Assembly: GCA_914767715.1 (NCBI GenBank)
Contig: OU612065.1
Span: 18,846,001-18,910,000 of the forward strand
Reading direction: 5' to 3'
DNA: 64,000 nucleotides
DNA from: Membranipora membranacea
Taxonomy: Eukaryota; Bryozoa; Gymnolaemata; Cheilostomatida; Membraniporidae
The position numbers and the translations under genes were made by a program. The notes beneath the pieces are model-generated. The model was not told the origin of the DNA. It did no database searches and worked only from the letters and a program-made list of their open reading frames with translations. Below are positions 38,131 to 51,274 of the stretch, piece by piece. Within the stretch, counting starts at the first letter, position 1; each line of letters opens with the position of its first letter.

Positions 38131-40152
38131 AGTCAATATGCTTGAAATCCCAAGCTCATCAGCTCAAGTCAATGTAATAATGTTTCACTAGTATAGGTGC
38201 ATGGCAAGTAGCTGCAGGACCCTTATGTCGTTCAGTTTCCCAGCAAGTGTTGACTGAAAGCTCAACATAATAATCGTATGGAATGATATCAATTTTTCGG
38301 ACCATATATGTATCAGGAAATACAGCTCAACTGTAATATATATTGCTGGAGACCACGATAATAGCCAAAAATACCAAACCTTGTAAAGGGACTTTGTCAT
38401 GCTCTTTTGATGACAGATTAGGGCAAAGTAACCTCCTATAACACTCTGGTTCAAAACCATTGTGTTAGATCACAGTCACCAGCTCCCTAGGACACACCCT
38501 GCGATGTTAATGACTTCTGACTGACTAATGCTTATTGTGCGCTAACTAACAAAAGAACAACATAAACTGTTTCAGCGTAGTCCAAGTGCCCAGATCTCCT
38601 AAAGTTCAGCAGGCGAAAGGGTGCTGTTTTCTACCTCCTCAATAGCATACTACTTCAATAATTATAACGGGAGGCCATGGTGTAAAGCTGGATTGATGGT
38701 TATGGTCAGATCTGGGGATCATAGTAAAGCATAGTGAGCTGTCAATACCATTGTACGCTATTCGTACATTATCAGATTCTTTTTACGAGGTCAGGGGAGA
38801 AGAAATCCTACTGTTTTATTTGTTTATGTATTTACCATGATCTTTATTTATCCTAACTTGTATCCATTTGATAGAGATATTCAGAAAAACAAGAGACCTC
38901 AGCAAAACAGTATAACCAGCTTACTTCAACAAACAACTGGCCACTAACCACTGACGACTTCCAGCGCATTTATATTAATCCCTCATAGTCGTCCCTTCTC
39001 TTACTGTTACCATGATTCATCTTATTCAGCATGAAAATCCATTATTCAAATTAAAACCACTTAAATCATAAAACAGGGAAAGTAAAGCGATGTAAAGCGA
39101 AGTAAAGTAAAGTAAGGTAAAGTGGGATCAGCTAGGATTAGCTCATATCAGCTAGGGCGTACACTCTTGTGATTAAGGATTATTTGAAGAACCGCTGTTT
39201 TCACGTCTTTAGCAGCCAGGGTCGTATCCATGGAGGGGGCTATCTGATTTATATGTTACACCATAACTGATGGTTATGTTGGTATTAGTCACTATGTAAA
39301 TTCCCAGTGTGCATAAGATGCAAAATAATGCAGATTGACAGAGGCAAAGTTTAAAGATTGCAATAAGACCAAGTCATTATAAAACAGCATGATCGTGAAA
39401 AATTCAATTAGCGCATGACAAAAAATTTGGGTAAAATGGGCGTGCCCGAAAAATCACAATGTAGGTTAATGGCTTTCAACACTGTCCAAAAAACATGGGA
39501 TTTAATCATCATTATCTCAGTCATCTCAGCATTATAATTTATATGAAAATGTTCTGTGCAATGCACCCAGAAACTGCCAGGTAATTGGTTTGTAATGCCT
39601 CTGCTGCCCTGTCTAACGCAGGTTTGCGGCGTTAATCTTCTTTTTTTTTCTTATATTTAATTGAAACTGCTTAAATTCAAACAACACTATCAAGACAGCT
39701 CTTCAGTAACAAAAAAAACTGCAATAGTGCTACAGTTCTTGTGTCCTGTTGGCTGAGTGATCTCTTGAAAGATGTAAATTATACTCGGTCGCATCCTGGA
39801 TTTCCAGAAAAGTTAATAATTGACGTCGTTTTTGACCTAGATCCTCCGGCTTTATTTCACCGTAATCCTCCTGAGCTTTGGGTCAATTAGAAAATTTGGG
39901 TACAAGGTGGATCTGACTTGGTGTAGTACATGAACAATCCTTATATTATTGATGACAGCTTACATACTCCATATACGTGCTCTACCATATAATTAACACA
40001 AAATCTGAACGTATCGCATTGACAACAGCTGAAAGAAAAAGTGAAGAACATCTTGATAATGACACGTTAGCTGTTAACCTGAACACGTAACTAAATTCAA
40101 CGTGGTGAGTTGTGCTAGAAGAAATATCACTTTCTCCCCACCTGACATTGGA

Positions 40153-43100
40153 ATGGATTTACGTTGTAGGTGCAAAATGAATTCCCCATCAAAGAACGGC
40201 ATGACTGAAGAGCAGCATTGGAAATATAGATTTCTTAACCACCTTGATATGGACGAAGTAAAAGACCTCTGCAGCGTCTGGTTTCCTGTCAGGTATCTGA
40301 TCATTTTATTAGAAGACGGTTTGTAACTTTAGACTCATTATTGTGTTGCTGTCCAGGCCACCTACAATTCAAAATGTATGATTTGATGTATATGACGATT
40401 GTGTGCTCTCCATAAATAAAGCTCTTTAGAACTATTTTATCTATCAACTTCCACACTATTAAAGTCAGACTGATTAATTTCCGTCACCAGAAACTGCACC
40501 AGAATTTTCAAAATCAAGTCGAAGGTTTGAATTGTGAGGGTAGATGTGAATTTTTGAGGTTGATAGGTTGTAACATTAAATTCAAACTATTGACTGTGAA
40601 TTTTTCTAAATTAACTTGATCTTATTAAGTGATCAGGCAGCTGTCATCTTATAAATTTTGACTGCATAACCTTGGGGTTGATTTTTCGTTCACTTTATAT
40701 GCCTTGATACCCCAGAAACCACCAATCAATCATCGGTATCTTGCTGTTTCAGGTATCCTGAGAAATGGTACGAGGATGTAACATCAGGCACGAGATATTA
40801 CTCATTAGCAGCAGTTCATCCGCATGACGGACAAATCATTGGTATGATTGTGTGCGATGTCAGAACGCTAGGCCAGGTCAACCGTGAGGTAATTATCAGA
40901 AAACTCCTTTTTGTCTTGCATGCATGCCCTTCACACTTTCACATTATAGTTCAATTAATGCATTTTTATGGCTGCCCTAAACCGTTACAAAGGTGTTAAG
41001 TGCACTAGGATTGCGCATTACTTTTAATGTGCATTCACTGCTCAACATACCAAGCCATGTTGTTCTTGATTAGCTGGCTATGTGTAGATATTTTCATCGA
41101 ATTACCTTGTTATGACTTTTGAATAACCTTAGGATAGAATAATTATATGACTACCCTCAAACATGAATGTGTATCAACTATCAACTCTATGAATTACGAA
41201 GGTTTATCGATAAATAGGTGGAAATTTTTTCATTCCATTTTTGTCTCAACTAAAGATCTCTAATTAAAAAATTTAACATAAAACCCGTTTTCGATACTCA
41301 CAGGCAGAAATTGCTCGCTGAAATTTCAGCAATTAAGTTAGTGAATTCACTAACTTGATATTTCGAGATGCCTGTACCTTGCATAACAGTATAACTTGTA
41401 TAACTTGTATAACTTGTATAACTTGCATAACTTGCATAACTTGCATAACTTGTATAACAGTACCTTGCACTAACAATCACTTTGCTTACTCAGCGGGGTA
41501 TGAGATGAGTCCCAGATTATGCCATCATTCATTGTAGATTATTCTGGTAAAAACAACATTGAGTGTTAATCTAAAAATGCCGTTCACTTGAAACTATGAC
41601 TGACGAGCCTAAGAAAATCTGATATTTTTTTTAGATTAGAATTTGATGCGCCTTGAGTCGGAGAGGAGGGAGTTGTAGCCTAATGATACAAAATAATGAT
41701 TGGTAATTGAGATTTGAGAAACAGCTCCATTGCCTCATAATGCTATTTTTCTTCAATTTTTTTAGGACAGTCACTTACTTGCATCACAGATTGGTCAGTG
41801 TGAGGAAACTCGTGTTGCCTATATACTCAGCCTTGGCGTCATCCAAAGTTATCGCCGAAAACATTTAGGTTGGTGACTTTACTTATCTTGAAGTTTACTG
41901 ATGAGAGTACTCCTATGACTTTCTTTAAGCTAGTATACCTCATTCATTTTCGTCTCACTTGTTCAGTCACAGATTGCCATACAACCTTGTAATTTCATAT
42001 GATCATCAAAGTTGTGAGAAAAATGCATGTCTGTTTTTATTGTTAGGTTTATTGAGGTTCTCTTGTAAAATTGGTGTCTCTTCTAACATATGACTAATTT
42101 CTAATTATGAAATTTCAATGTCAATCAATGGAGAGAAAAAAGATTTACAGGTAATTTAAGTAGAGCCAAATTTAAAGAGTTAATGCTGTTGATAATTATT
42201 TTCTAGGTTCTGCACTTCTTAGAAAATTACTGGACTACCTGTGCACACCTGTGATGGAGCATGTAAAGGCCGTATATCTACATGTGCTCGCAACAAACTC
42301 TGCAGCTATCAGATTTTATGAGAAACATCAGTTTAGACAGCACATTTTTCTTCCCTACTATTACCATATAGCCGGTATGTATTTGATGAAGCTTTTTGAT
42401 TCAAGATCAATTAAGACTCAAAAAAATGTACATGATATTATTCAGTTCAATATCTATATCAACATTTGAGCCAAAAGTCAATGCAAAGCTCAGTTAACCT
42501 GGCATTCTCACAATCAATTTGACTCCCAATTCAACCTATCAGTAAATGTTGAGGCTAACTCAATTTGATTTAAGTTTTAATCACAATCTCGGATTGCTAG
42601 TCTTTCATATGTCAGGTCATTTTTGTCAATAGCGTTAAAAAAACCAGCACACCTAACCAAACTGATTATCCTATAGGAAGAACATCATTTTAATGATGAA
42701 GATTGCTTGTCAATAAACGTTTAAAAAAAAGAAAAAAATCCTCCAATAACTAACAACCCTTTTCTAAAACACAAATAGCTGAATCTGTTGGCATGTGGTA
42801 AGTTACCTCTCTTGCTATAGACATCAATCTGGTTTATAGTTTCTAGAAAACACAAGTAGTTTCATAGTTGACCCGTGGTTCCCTCTCTTTTTTGACACTC
42901 TTGCTCTAAATAAACCATTCATCAAGATGATAGTTTCTTGAGGAACATGAATATTTTCTTATATTCTGCATATGTTTAAGACATCCTTGCTACTATATAT
43001 CTCACCGTCAGTTTGATGTATTAGGCCAACTGTCCAGTTCAAGTTTTGTTTTGAGTGAACCATGCTTCCAAAATAATCACACTGCAATTTTCTATCCACA

Positions 43101-43422
43101 AACTTCTTTGACTGTGGAAATCTTTGGCTATGTCACTCTTTGTGTCTGCTCACTGAGGAAAACCTGCCTAGTCATTCCGGCATACAACCGTTTGACCACC
43201 TGACATCTGAACTTTCTGAATACTATGTTTTTTACAGGCAGAAACAAAGATGGCTGTAGCTATGTGAGGTACATAAATGGAGGGAGACCAGAATCTTCTG
43301 CATTATATCCTTTATCACTCTATAACTTGTTACTTTGTCATTTCCCTGTATTGAGTCGTAAGTGCAGATCAACGACCTATATGATAGCAGTTTTGAATAC
43401 CGGCTTTTGCTATATTTCATAG
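40153..43422 (+). CDS. NAA60: N-alpha-acetyltransferase 60 (Golgi GNAT acetyltransferase)
   Basis: NAA60 acetylates N-termini of transmembrane proteins on the cytosolic face of the Golgi, using acetyl-CoA. Exons: 40153-40292, 40753-40888, 41766-41868, 42207-42374, 43238-43422, giving 243 aa (human 242). Visible: VKDLCSVWFPVRYPEKWY; RVAYILSLGV with the tyrosine equivalent to human Tyr97; VYLHVLATN with the histidine equivalent to His138; FYEKHQFRQH; and LPYYYHIAG with DGCSYVRYINGG, the family's hallmark beta6-beta7 hairpin. The acetyl-CoA loop reads YRRKHLGSALL, so the first Gly of RxxGxG is His. Start: an in-frame TAA lies at 40075, and ATGs at 40153, 40177 and 40201 are possible. The third gives MTEE, closest to the human start. 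C-terminus: reading through to TAG 43420-43422 matches family length, but a strong GTAAGTG donor at 43358 could splice to an unseen final exon. Confidence 0.92.
41392..41454. repeat. 9-bp tandem repeat, seven copies
   Basis: Seven head-to-tail units of TAACTTGTA or TAACTTGCA lie in the second intron of NAA60, framed by a duplicated TAACAGTA. The units produce spurious open frames on both strands, which is why repetitive short peptides appear here. Confidence 0.95.
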
Positions 43423-46400
43423 CTGTACAAATTGGTCAGTGGTGATATTAAGTTATTTGTGATTGTACACACCTAACCAGTTCCAGGTGTTGATGCTGCC
43501 CTATCCTTTTAGTCAGCGCTACCTCTTATTTGTGCAGGTGCTGTTTTTAACAGCTATATACCAAAAGTACATTAAACCAGGCATCGGCATGTTAAAGCCC
43601 ACTGCAAAATTGAGGATTGAAGGACATGGTATGTGCCAGTATATGCATTACCTTAGTCAGATGGATAGCCTGGTATAAAGCTGTTAAACTGCCACCTGCC
43701 CTTAGTTGAAAGTAGCTCTGCTTCGGACAAAAAACAAGTCATCTAAGCCTAACTCTGTCTGTATGTGCTGTAAATAAGTCAAATGGGTCTAATTAACACC
43801 AGCGACTACGCCGGCTTAATTAAGCATGAGCCCTAGATATATGGCTTCGTCAAGAAACCATTAATGTTGAGAGGTGTTATTGTTTCTTGTTTTCTAGGCC
43901 TAGTTTGATCAAGGAGCCCTTTTACTCCTTGGTTTGGTAAAGTTTGCCTGCATTTGGAGTTGCACCACCTCAACTGCTTACCAGTTTTAAAGGGTGTAGC
44001 TGCACAGCAGGCAAATTGAATCTAAGATGAATGGTTAATAAGAATACAGTAGTATGCGTTAATCGTGAGCATAAAACCTTTACGCTTTACAAAAGGTTGT
44101 GAAAAAGATAATTATTTTGCTAGAACACAGGAACAGGAAGCTAGATTGATTCTTGTTTTGAAATAAGGTCACGACACAATGTCATTTGTGATAATTGCAA
44201 ATTTTTGCAAACGTTTTTTCATTATACAAGATGCCACCAATCAAGAGGCACAACTAATGAATCATTTCAGGTCATACGTCAGGCGAACGGTTTATTATAA
44301 TACAAATATGTACATAGGTATATAGATCAACCTTTTGGATTTTCCCCCATTTTACCCAACTATAATCACCTTTTGCAATATTTTCAAATTTTTTCAGACT
44401 GAAAATTGTCGTTTTCCCTTAACACCTTCTTTTACTGATATGGTTGGGGAAGGGATTGGCAGTGTGTGTACTTTTGCAAGGCATCTGTGCTTGCGGCCAT
44501 TCACAATCGGATACAGACTGGTGTCTCGTGGGATAGCTTTCACCATTTCTAGGTGGATATGATTGCTGACCTAAGATGCCTTCTGCCACATTCTGTGCCG
44601 GGATTAACAAGTAGGTACTTCAGGTATGGCCCTAGGAAGTGACGGCCGGGACCAGTAGGGCAGCGGGCAAGAGTCTGGGGGTCTGGGTCGCAACCATAGA
44701 CTCTCTGTTGATTAAATCATTAGTGATATCCAAATGTGCATTATCTTCATGTCTAGGGTCGATGGTCCCAACCTTGTGTTTAACATGATATCTTTCATCC
44801 TTTTCGCCATCATTGACATTGTTACAAGAGAGATGAATTCCTTTTTAGCTGAAGTCCAGTTTTAAAAAGAGGTGGGCTAACTGATCAAGTAGCCAACCAT
44901 TTCAATTTTTCCGAGACCTGGCAGACATCCAAGCATTTGTCAAATTTGTCAGCCATGTGTTTGAAGATCACGGGCGACACCTGCGGATTATTGACTGGTG
45001 TGTCACCAGACATTCATGTAGTGTCAAATACATACCATCCGATTACCAGTGCTGTCGCACGACACACAGGTCTGTGTGAAAAGGCAATTTGGATGTTGTA
45101 AGGGTTTAGAAATCAAGTTTAAGGATTGTCTTATTAATAGCTGTGATATTGTTTTGAGGTGGAGAGGGTGCATGTCACTCAACCATTGATGTTCTGTTCT
45201 CGGACAAGAGAAGGCGTTGATCATGGTTGCACTAAGGTGAGAGTTGAGAAGCTACGTTGGCCCAAAATTAAATTTCCTCATCCATGATGCGGTCAGTGTA
45301 GGAGGACTCTCACCTCTCTCCGGTTCGGTCTGCCCGATTCCTTGTTCGAGCTGTGATGCAAGATGTTATAAAAGCCAGCATGTTGATATTATACATGTTG
45401 TTGGTCTCAGTAAAGAACGACTGGCATGGTAGAAGTGAACTTGATGTTTGTGAATTTCGGACAGGTACGAATAAGTTTGTTGGCCTTTCCTTGTTATCTG
45501 GACTAGTCTGTCTGTCTCCTATAGAAATTTGTTTTAGTGTGAGGCTACTCAAGTCCTTTTTTGACCATAACAATCGCCCTTTTTCAAAGATTTTGAGAAT
45601 AAATACATGTTTTAAAAAAAAAGAGGATTTAAAAGACCGTCAATGTTACAACCTTATAGATTGTAGTTTTCCCTACAAATGAACAAAAATTAAGCTCACA
45701 AAAGTACCAACATTATGTTTTCTTCACTCTGAGCTACTCAGCTTTTTGTGTATTCTAAGTAGTTTGCATTCATTCTACCTCTATAATTTCTTATTCTATT
45801 AAAAATACCAAAAAGTATGTTTGTATCAGAACCCCTGTGTAAAATCGTAGGAAATATGAGGGGACAACTCTTCGTTTTTGCAAAGATTTTGTTTGTTTCA
45901 AAGCCTGCAATAATGCGTCACACACATTCTGTATCCAATAAACATTTGTGACATGACTACTTTTCAAACTGTGATGTCTGGAATTTTATTGAGAGTTCAC
46001 CATTATCGTAATTCATACCGTGTGGGTATGTTTTTCAGACTCCATAAATATATAAATAGTAGTTTATGTCTATGGTAGAGACAGAGATTTCCTTGCATGT
46101 TCGTGCATTCCATTAATGTGTCAATGCCACAACACCATTAGTAAACATAACTTCTGCTTGTGTTTGCCTCATCGAGTCAAATGCCAAAGTTACCAAACTA
46201 CACTTCATAGAATCTTGATATCTATTTATATCGGCTATTTCATTAGCGGAATTAGTCAGGAAATGTACAGACAAGATTAGACAGAGCAGCTAGTATCCTA
46301 TTGTTATCTGAGATGTTATGCGGCCTTAAATGTCATAAGAGAGAGTAACAGGGGTGGATTGCGAAAGGGAATCATGAGCTGCTAGCCCCTTATTCACGCT

Positions 46401-47770
46401 TGTTATTGTTGACAGGCGTTGTAGTTGTAGCAGGTTTTCAAATTCTTCTTCACATATCTTCACCTATCTCCGCTCTTTCCTGCCGGAAGCCTAGCTCAAT
46501 TTGTCTCATCCATCTTATCCTGTCCTGAGCAACGTCTTCATTGAGGGAACAGGATTAGAGGTCCTTCCTGATTGTGTCTGTCCTTCCTTCTATCTATGCT
46601 TTTGACGTCCCTGATTTCTCCAAATTATGAATGTTTAACAGCTTATCCTTGGTTCTCAAAGATTGAGTTTGGATCGAGGATAGAGACTGAGTTATGTTTA
46701 TTTTCGCATACCATCTCATGTTGCTGATAGACCTGAACGCTTACAGAGTCGTGTAAAAGTGACTAAGCGGCAAGATTAAAATGTCACATAAAAAGGGGAA
46801 AAAATATTGTGCGTTTGTATGATGCCCATGTTTTTGATCTAAAAATAGCATTGCAGCAAGACGATGCTCTACTGAGTGTGTAGTCTGCTCCTCCTTAGTC
46901 ATTTACTTAAAAGTTGCAAAATATAAACACAAAGGCTAAAGTGTATTTGTGATTTCTCAACATATGCCTGACGCACCTGTGTGGAATCTTCTTAGTGCAA
47001 TAGAGTCATTAAATACTCTATATGGAGTATATAATAACTCTATGGTGCAGACTGAGTTGACTAGCAGTCAACCCGCCTCCAGATCCGTATATAAGTCTTA
47101 TTTAATTATCAGAGTTCAATAGTTTTCTTCTCTTACGTATGTGCATAGTGTTATAATATTATTCCTAAATCAATGCCACACTCCTTGTCAATCATAAGGC
47201 AGTGATACATAAGCAAATACTTCTACTCAATAATATGAATATTATGTTAAATTGACACCATTATATTGACTCGGACAGGTCGCTGACTCTGGCTCGCTGC
47301 TTTCCTTTCCTCATTTCATAAATAATTTGATGCTGCTTTGGTTGACAGTGTGGGGTCAGCACCAGATATCTTACTACCGCTGCTGTGTTATTGGGTGCTG
47401 ACGTAGTGACGTCAGCACTTCTCAACTGAAGCCATGTGCTAACAGCTAGATGGATTATAGCAAGTGCAATAAAAGAGAATCGCAGATCGTTGTGGAGATA
47501 GATTTCACTGAACTGTTCTCAGGACAGGATCTATCTCTGGGAGTTAAAAACTGACTATATACTAACAAAGTTGAACGAGAGAAACCCACAGCTTGCTGTC
47601 GCAAGGTTAGTGTTATAGCTTCAGGTTCCTTGCAGCTTGCATCGAGATGGGACCACAGCATTTAAGCAGCAGTATGTGCAGATATCCGAGTTGATTGCCA
47701 TAAGCAAACAGCAAGACATTTCCTGTTCACTGTTTAGAATCATTATTTAATATTTTTTTGCATCTTGTTC
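43423..47770. other. Intergenic region between NAA60 and the Ras-like GTPase
   Basis: About 4.3 kb. The first part should contain the NAA60 3' UTR and the last few hundred bases the GTPase promoter and 5' UTR. Short open frames around 43463-43678, 44335-44610 and 45244-45682 show no recognisable domain, and several overlap on opposite strands. No RNA gene or intact transposon was recognised. Confidence 0.5.
47395..47418. promoter_or_regulatory. CRE-like palindrome upstream of the GTPase gene
   Basis: GTGCTGACGT and ACGTCAGCAC form a perfect 10-base inverted repeat separated by AGTG. It includes the full cAMP response element TGACGTCA at 47407-47414. It lies about 390 bases before the GTPase ATG. 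Binding by CREB/ATF-type bZIP proteins is inferred from the motif only. Confidence 0.55.
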
Positions 47771-47803
47771 TAGCCTGTCACAGATTCAGATTACTGCTTC
47801 ACA

Positions 47804-50800
47804 ATGACGACTAGTGAGTCCTCATCTACGCCTACCATTAAAGTTCTGGTGCTTGGAGAAAAATCTGTCGGAAAGACATGCCTGATAAAAAGTCTGCTGA
47901 ATGAAGCATTACCACAGAAGTATGAGCCTACACAAGATAACTGGTATTCATCGCCCGTACAAATATCAGGTTAGTTAGCTTAAGTGTTTGGTCCCGGAGT
48001 TGATATATTTTCACGTATACTTTTAAGAACACCACAGTTTTTTGAACTGCTGTGCAGTGAGTGATAGTTTTTTCACTTTTTCACATTGTAGACAAGTTGT
48101 AAAACAACTTTCTGGTATTCAAATAAGGCAGTGAATACGGTTTCAACAGACCAGTGAATAAGGTTGACGATGCATGGAACTCTACGGGTTGTTTTTTGGT
48201 TCATCATGCTCGCTCGTGAAATTTAACTTGGATGTTACACTCTCAATTCAGGGTTTTGGGTGTAATTTCAAATTTTTACATCAAATGTGATATTCATAAA
48301 TACTGTCAACAAGTATGTGATGCCAACTATATGAGAAATGTGACCCTTATAACATCAATATTCTCACAATATGGTATATTCCCGTAAAGTGAGTGGGTTG
48401 GTGGGTAGGTGGAAACTGACAAATTATCGCTCTGTGGATTATTAGCTCAGGAAGAAAATGATTATTAAAGTAGTTCTTAACCGTCTTACACGTACATATA
48501 CCACAATTAGCAATTCAACTAAAACTTTGATATGTACCTGGCTGGTGCCTATCAGCAATTCAACTAAAACTTTGATCGTTATTGACTTTTGCTACTAATG
48601 AATTTAATCATTTCATCAATAAGACCTAGAGTTATAATCTGAAGCTGCGAGTTTATATATAGCCTCTACTCACAGTCATCGCCTGACACCATTAAGTGTC
48701 TCCTCAACCATCTACATGATACTGAAATGTCTGAATTATCTGTAAAAAGTTAAATAGTTAGACACATCCATATGATTATTTGAACTTGTATGCCATTGTT
48801 GAATGTACAACTTGGTCTATCACCTTGGTAGTATTAGGAAAAATGATATCATGTTTTTCCAGCTTAGTCTGATTTGCCTACCATGCCTAGTTTTGGCCTT
48901 GTCCTTTCTCCGACTGGGCTAAAAAGTAGGGGCAACTCCGAAATCAGGCAAGATATATCAAGCACAATGAGACATTATAATAACTTTCAATATATTGTAT
49001 GGTTTGCTGTGAGTAGCATTCATTATCAATCATCGCTCATATGTTACTAAATGGCTCATTTGTTTTTTTAGATAAAAAATCGCAAAAGATACATTACTTG
49101 GACACGGGGTCATATGATGATTTTCCTGAACTAGTCGAGTGTTATATAAAAATGGCTCATATATTCATCGTGGTGTTAGATTACAGCTATAAGAGAACTT
49201 ATCTATCAGCTCGGAGAATCGTCAGAGATATTCGCAGTGTCAGAGGTAAGGGCGGACAATTAAATCTTTCAATTGGTACTCTGGAAACGGTCATTATTTA
49301 TCAATTCACCTATTTCATCATCCATTACACTTTCTATTCGTTACGGAAGTCATTACCTCTTTGCAAATTAATTTCCCTCTGCTAAGTGCATTGCAAGGGC
49401 TTTTCCGGCCTCAAAGATGGGTGCAGACATTGAACTTTTTCCGGAATGAGCTATTATCAGTTTCAATTATCTAAAGTATCAATGCGGTCAGTTGACCATT
49501 TATCTCTTAAATCAGCAAGTGTTTCTACTGTTTGTGATAAAAGCAGCATTTTTCCACATGTGTATTTCCCACCTTATGTGACTTGGGTAGGGATCGGGAC
49601 ACAGATAACAATTTATCGTGGTAAACTTGGCTTCTATTATCCAATTTCCGGCGGGCCCCCGTGGAATTTCATTTCATAGTGTCATAACAAAAGAAACTTT
49701 CCTACTGGTTGGACACGCCAGGTCCGTGGGTGGATATCAACAATTTATTTATTACTTAGTAATATGTATTTATTTATATGTATTGTTAGGTTTATTATTA
49801 TTTTGCTTATGTTAGCTACAGACTTTCTTCTAAATTCATAGTAATATTTAAGTAATATTTAATCATATATTTATACTGTTGCGCAACTGTTTCAACTTTC
49901 ATTGACCTCACCAGGCAGTAACAGCAGCACCAGCAGCTTCCTTAGTTGTTATAACTAATTATCAGATAGTTGACACATGGAACCAAAGTCTATGTGTAGG
50001 CAGGGAGGGTGTATCATACCAGCAGGATACCGCCCTCTTAAGTTCCACGATATTATAAAAACGATGTTTTAATTACTGATGGAATGATTAAGCAGGAGGT
50101 CATACATTTTCTAACATAGTTCTTAGTCCTACATCAAAGGTAACCGCTATGGGCTTTATATTTGACATAATAATAAATCTATTTTTATTACTATGGTTTG
50201 CCCTCCCTCAAAATGTAATATTCATATTCTGTTTCTTGTTTCACTTTGAGTTGAATGAGCATACAGAAAAAATTAGATCAGTAAGGAAAGGATAAGATCC
50301 AGTTTTGTACGCTATACTCTGTACAAATTCAGAGTTATCCCTTCCATTAATAATGTCACCATGCGGATTTAAAAGGTGCAGAAGCTGATTGTTTATCACC
50401 CAATTTGCTGACCCAGAAACTTATTATTATTTAACAGACAAGTCAAAAAGAAAGATCTTTTGGTGTCAAAAAGCAGGTCCTGAAAATCAAAAGATTGATC
50501 AAGTTATTCAATAGCAGGATCTACATCATGTTCCTCTTTTATATTTCAGGTCATACCGCTGCCGTGATTTGTGTGTCTACTAAATGTGACAAGTTAAAGG
50601 GAGGTGAGCATCCTGTCAGGGTGTTCGACGAGTTAGAACACATCATGTGTAGCTCTACACTTAATGTTGGACTTTGCGAGCTGAGAAAAATGGTCACAGA
50701 GCAGGTTAAATGTATACTCAAAGAGTTCGACAACACCAAGCTGTCCAGAAAATCTAAATTCGCTACGTCAATGAAAAAACTGCTGCGTTTGAAGAAGCCT

Positions 50801-51274
50801 ATGAGGAGAAGTGAGACGACAAGCGCTATACCACCACCTACCACTCCTTCTATAATTGTGTCTGCCTCAAACACGTCCACACCTTCCTCAACTTCATCTG
50901 TACGGAGTGTAAGAAGCGCCAGGGCTAGGTGTGCTGGCATCAGGCGCAGCGCAAGCATGAATACAGATACCGGGGTATCAGCTTATACATTCCGAACAAC
51001 GCCTCCTACGAGCAGCCGCTCGATGCATAGCTCAAGAACTGATATACATAAAGTAGGCACGTTGAGCAGTGCTACTTCATGTACTTCAATGAACAAACAA
51101 GTAACTGATATATTTAAGAAGTATGGGTATGAGAGAAAATCCAGCCACATCATCACGAAGAGCCCAATGCACTCGCCAACGATGAACCAAATGTCATTGA
51201 GAGTCATGAACAGTACGTCTGCTGCTTGGAAGTCATTGCAAAGCAGCGTAAACTCCATGCTAAATACCAACTGA
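47804..51274 (+). CDS. Divergent Ras-like small GTPase with long C-terminal tail
   Basis: A Ras-fold GTP-binding protein of 354 aa, from exons 47804-47969, 49072-49245 and 50550-51274 (1,065 bases, phases consistent). Visible: P-loop GEKSVGKT (18-25), switch I YEPTQDNWY with the conserved Thr, a switch II region reading LDTGSYDDF, strand IFIVVLDYS, G4 STKCDK (TKxD as in Rho proteins), and a G5-like CSSTLNVGL. The usual DTAGQ is DTGSY, so the Ras Gly60 and Gln61 positions are Ser and Tyr. The tail of about 140 residues starts with a basic stretch (MKKLLRLKKPMRR) and is then Ser/Thr-rich. It ends NSMLNTN with no CAAX box, so prenylation is not expected. The start ATG follows an in-frame TAG and a probable acceptor (TTGTTCTAG). 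The basic tail recalls RGK GTPases, but I cannot assign a subfamily. Confidence 0.85.

Larger units (their letters stand above)
35754..40152. other. Intergenic region between divergent FIGNL1 and NAA60
   Basis: This 4.4 kb separates two divergent genes and should hold both promoters and their 5' UTR exons, none of which could be placed. It contains a LINE fragment, a hAT-type MITE, an inverted repeat and a short GTAAA-type simple repeat near 39085-39125. No other coding sequence was recognised. Confidence 0.55.

Noticed and set aside
41298-41537. Repetitive YASYTS/CITCIT peptides
   Set aside because: Produced by a 9-bp tandem repeat read in several frames.
45244-45682. Candidate coding region with frames on both strands
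   Set aside because: No conserved motif, no matching splice context and strong overlap between strands. Treated as chance.
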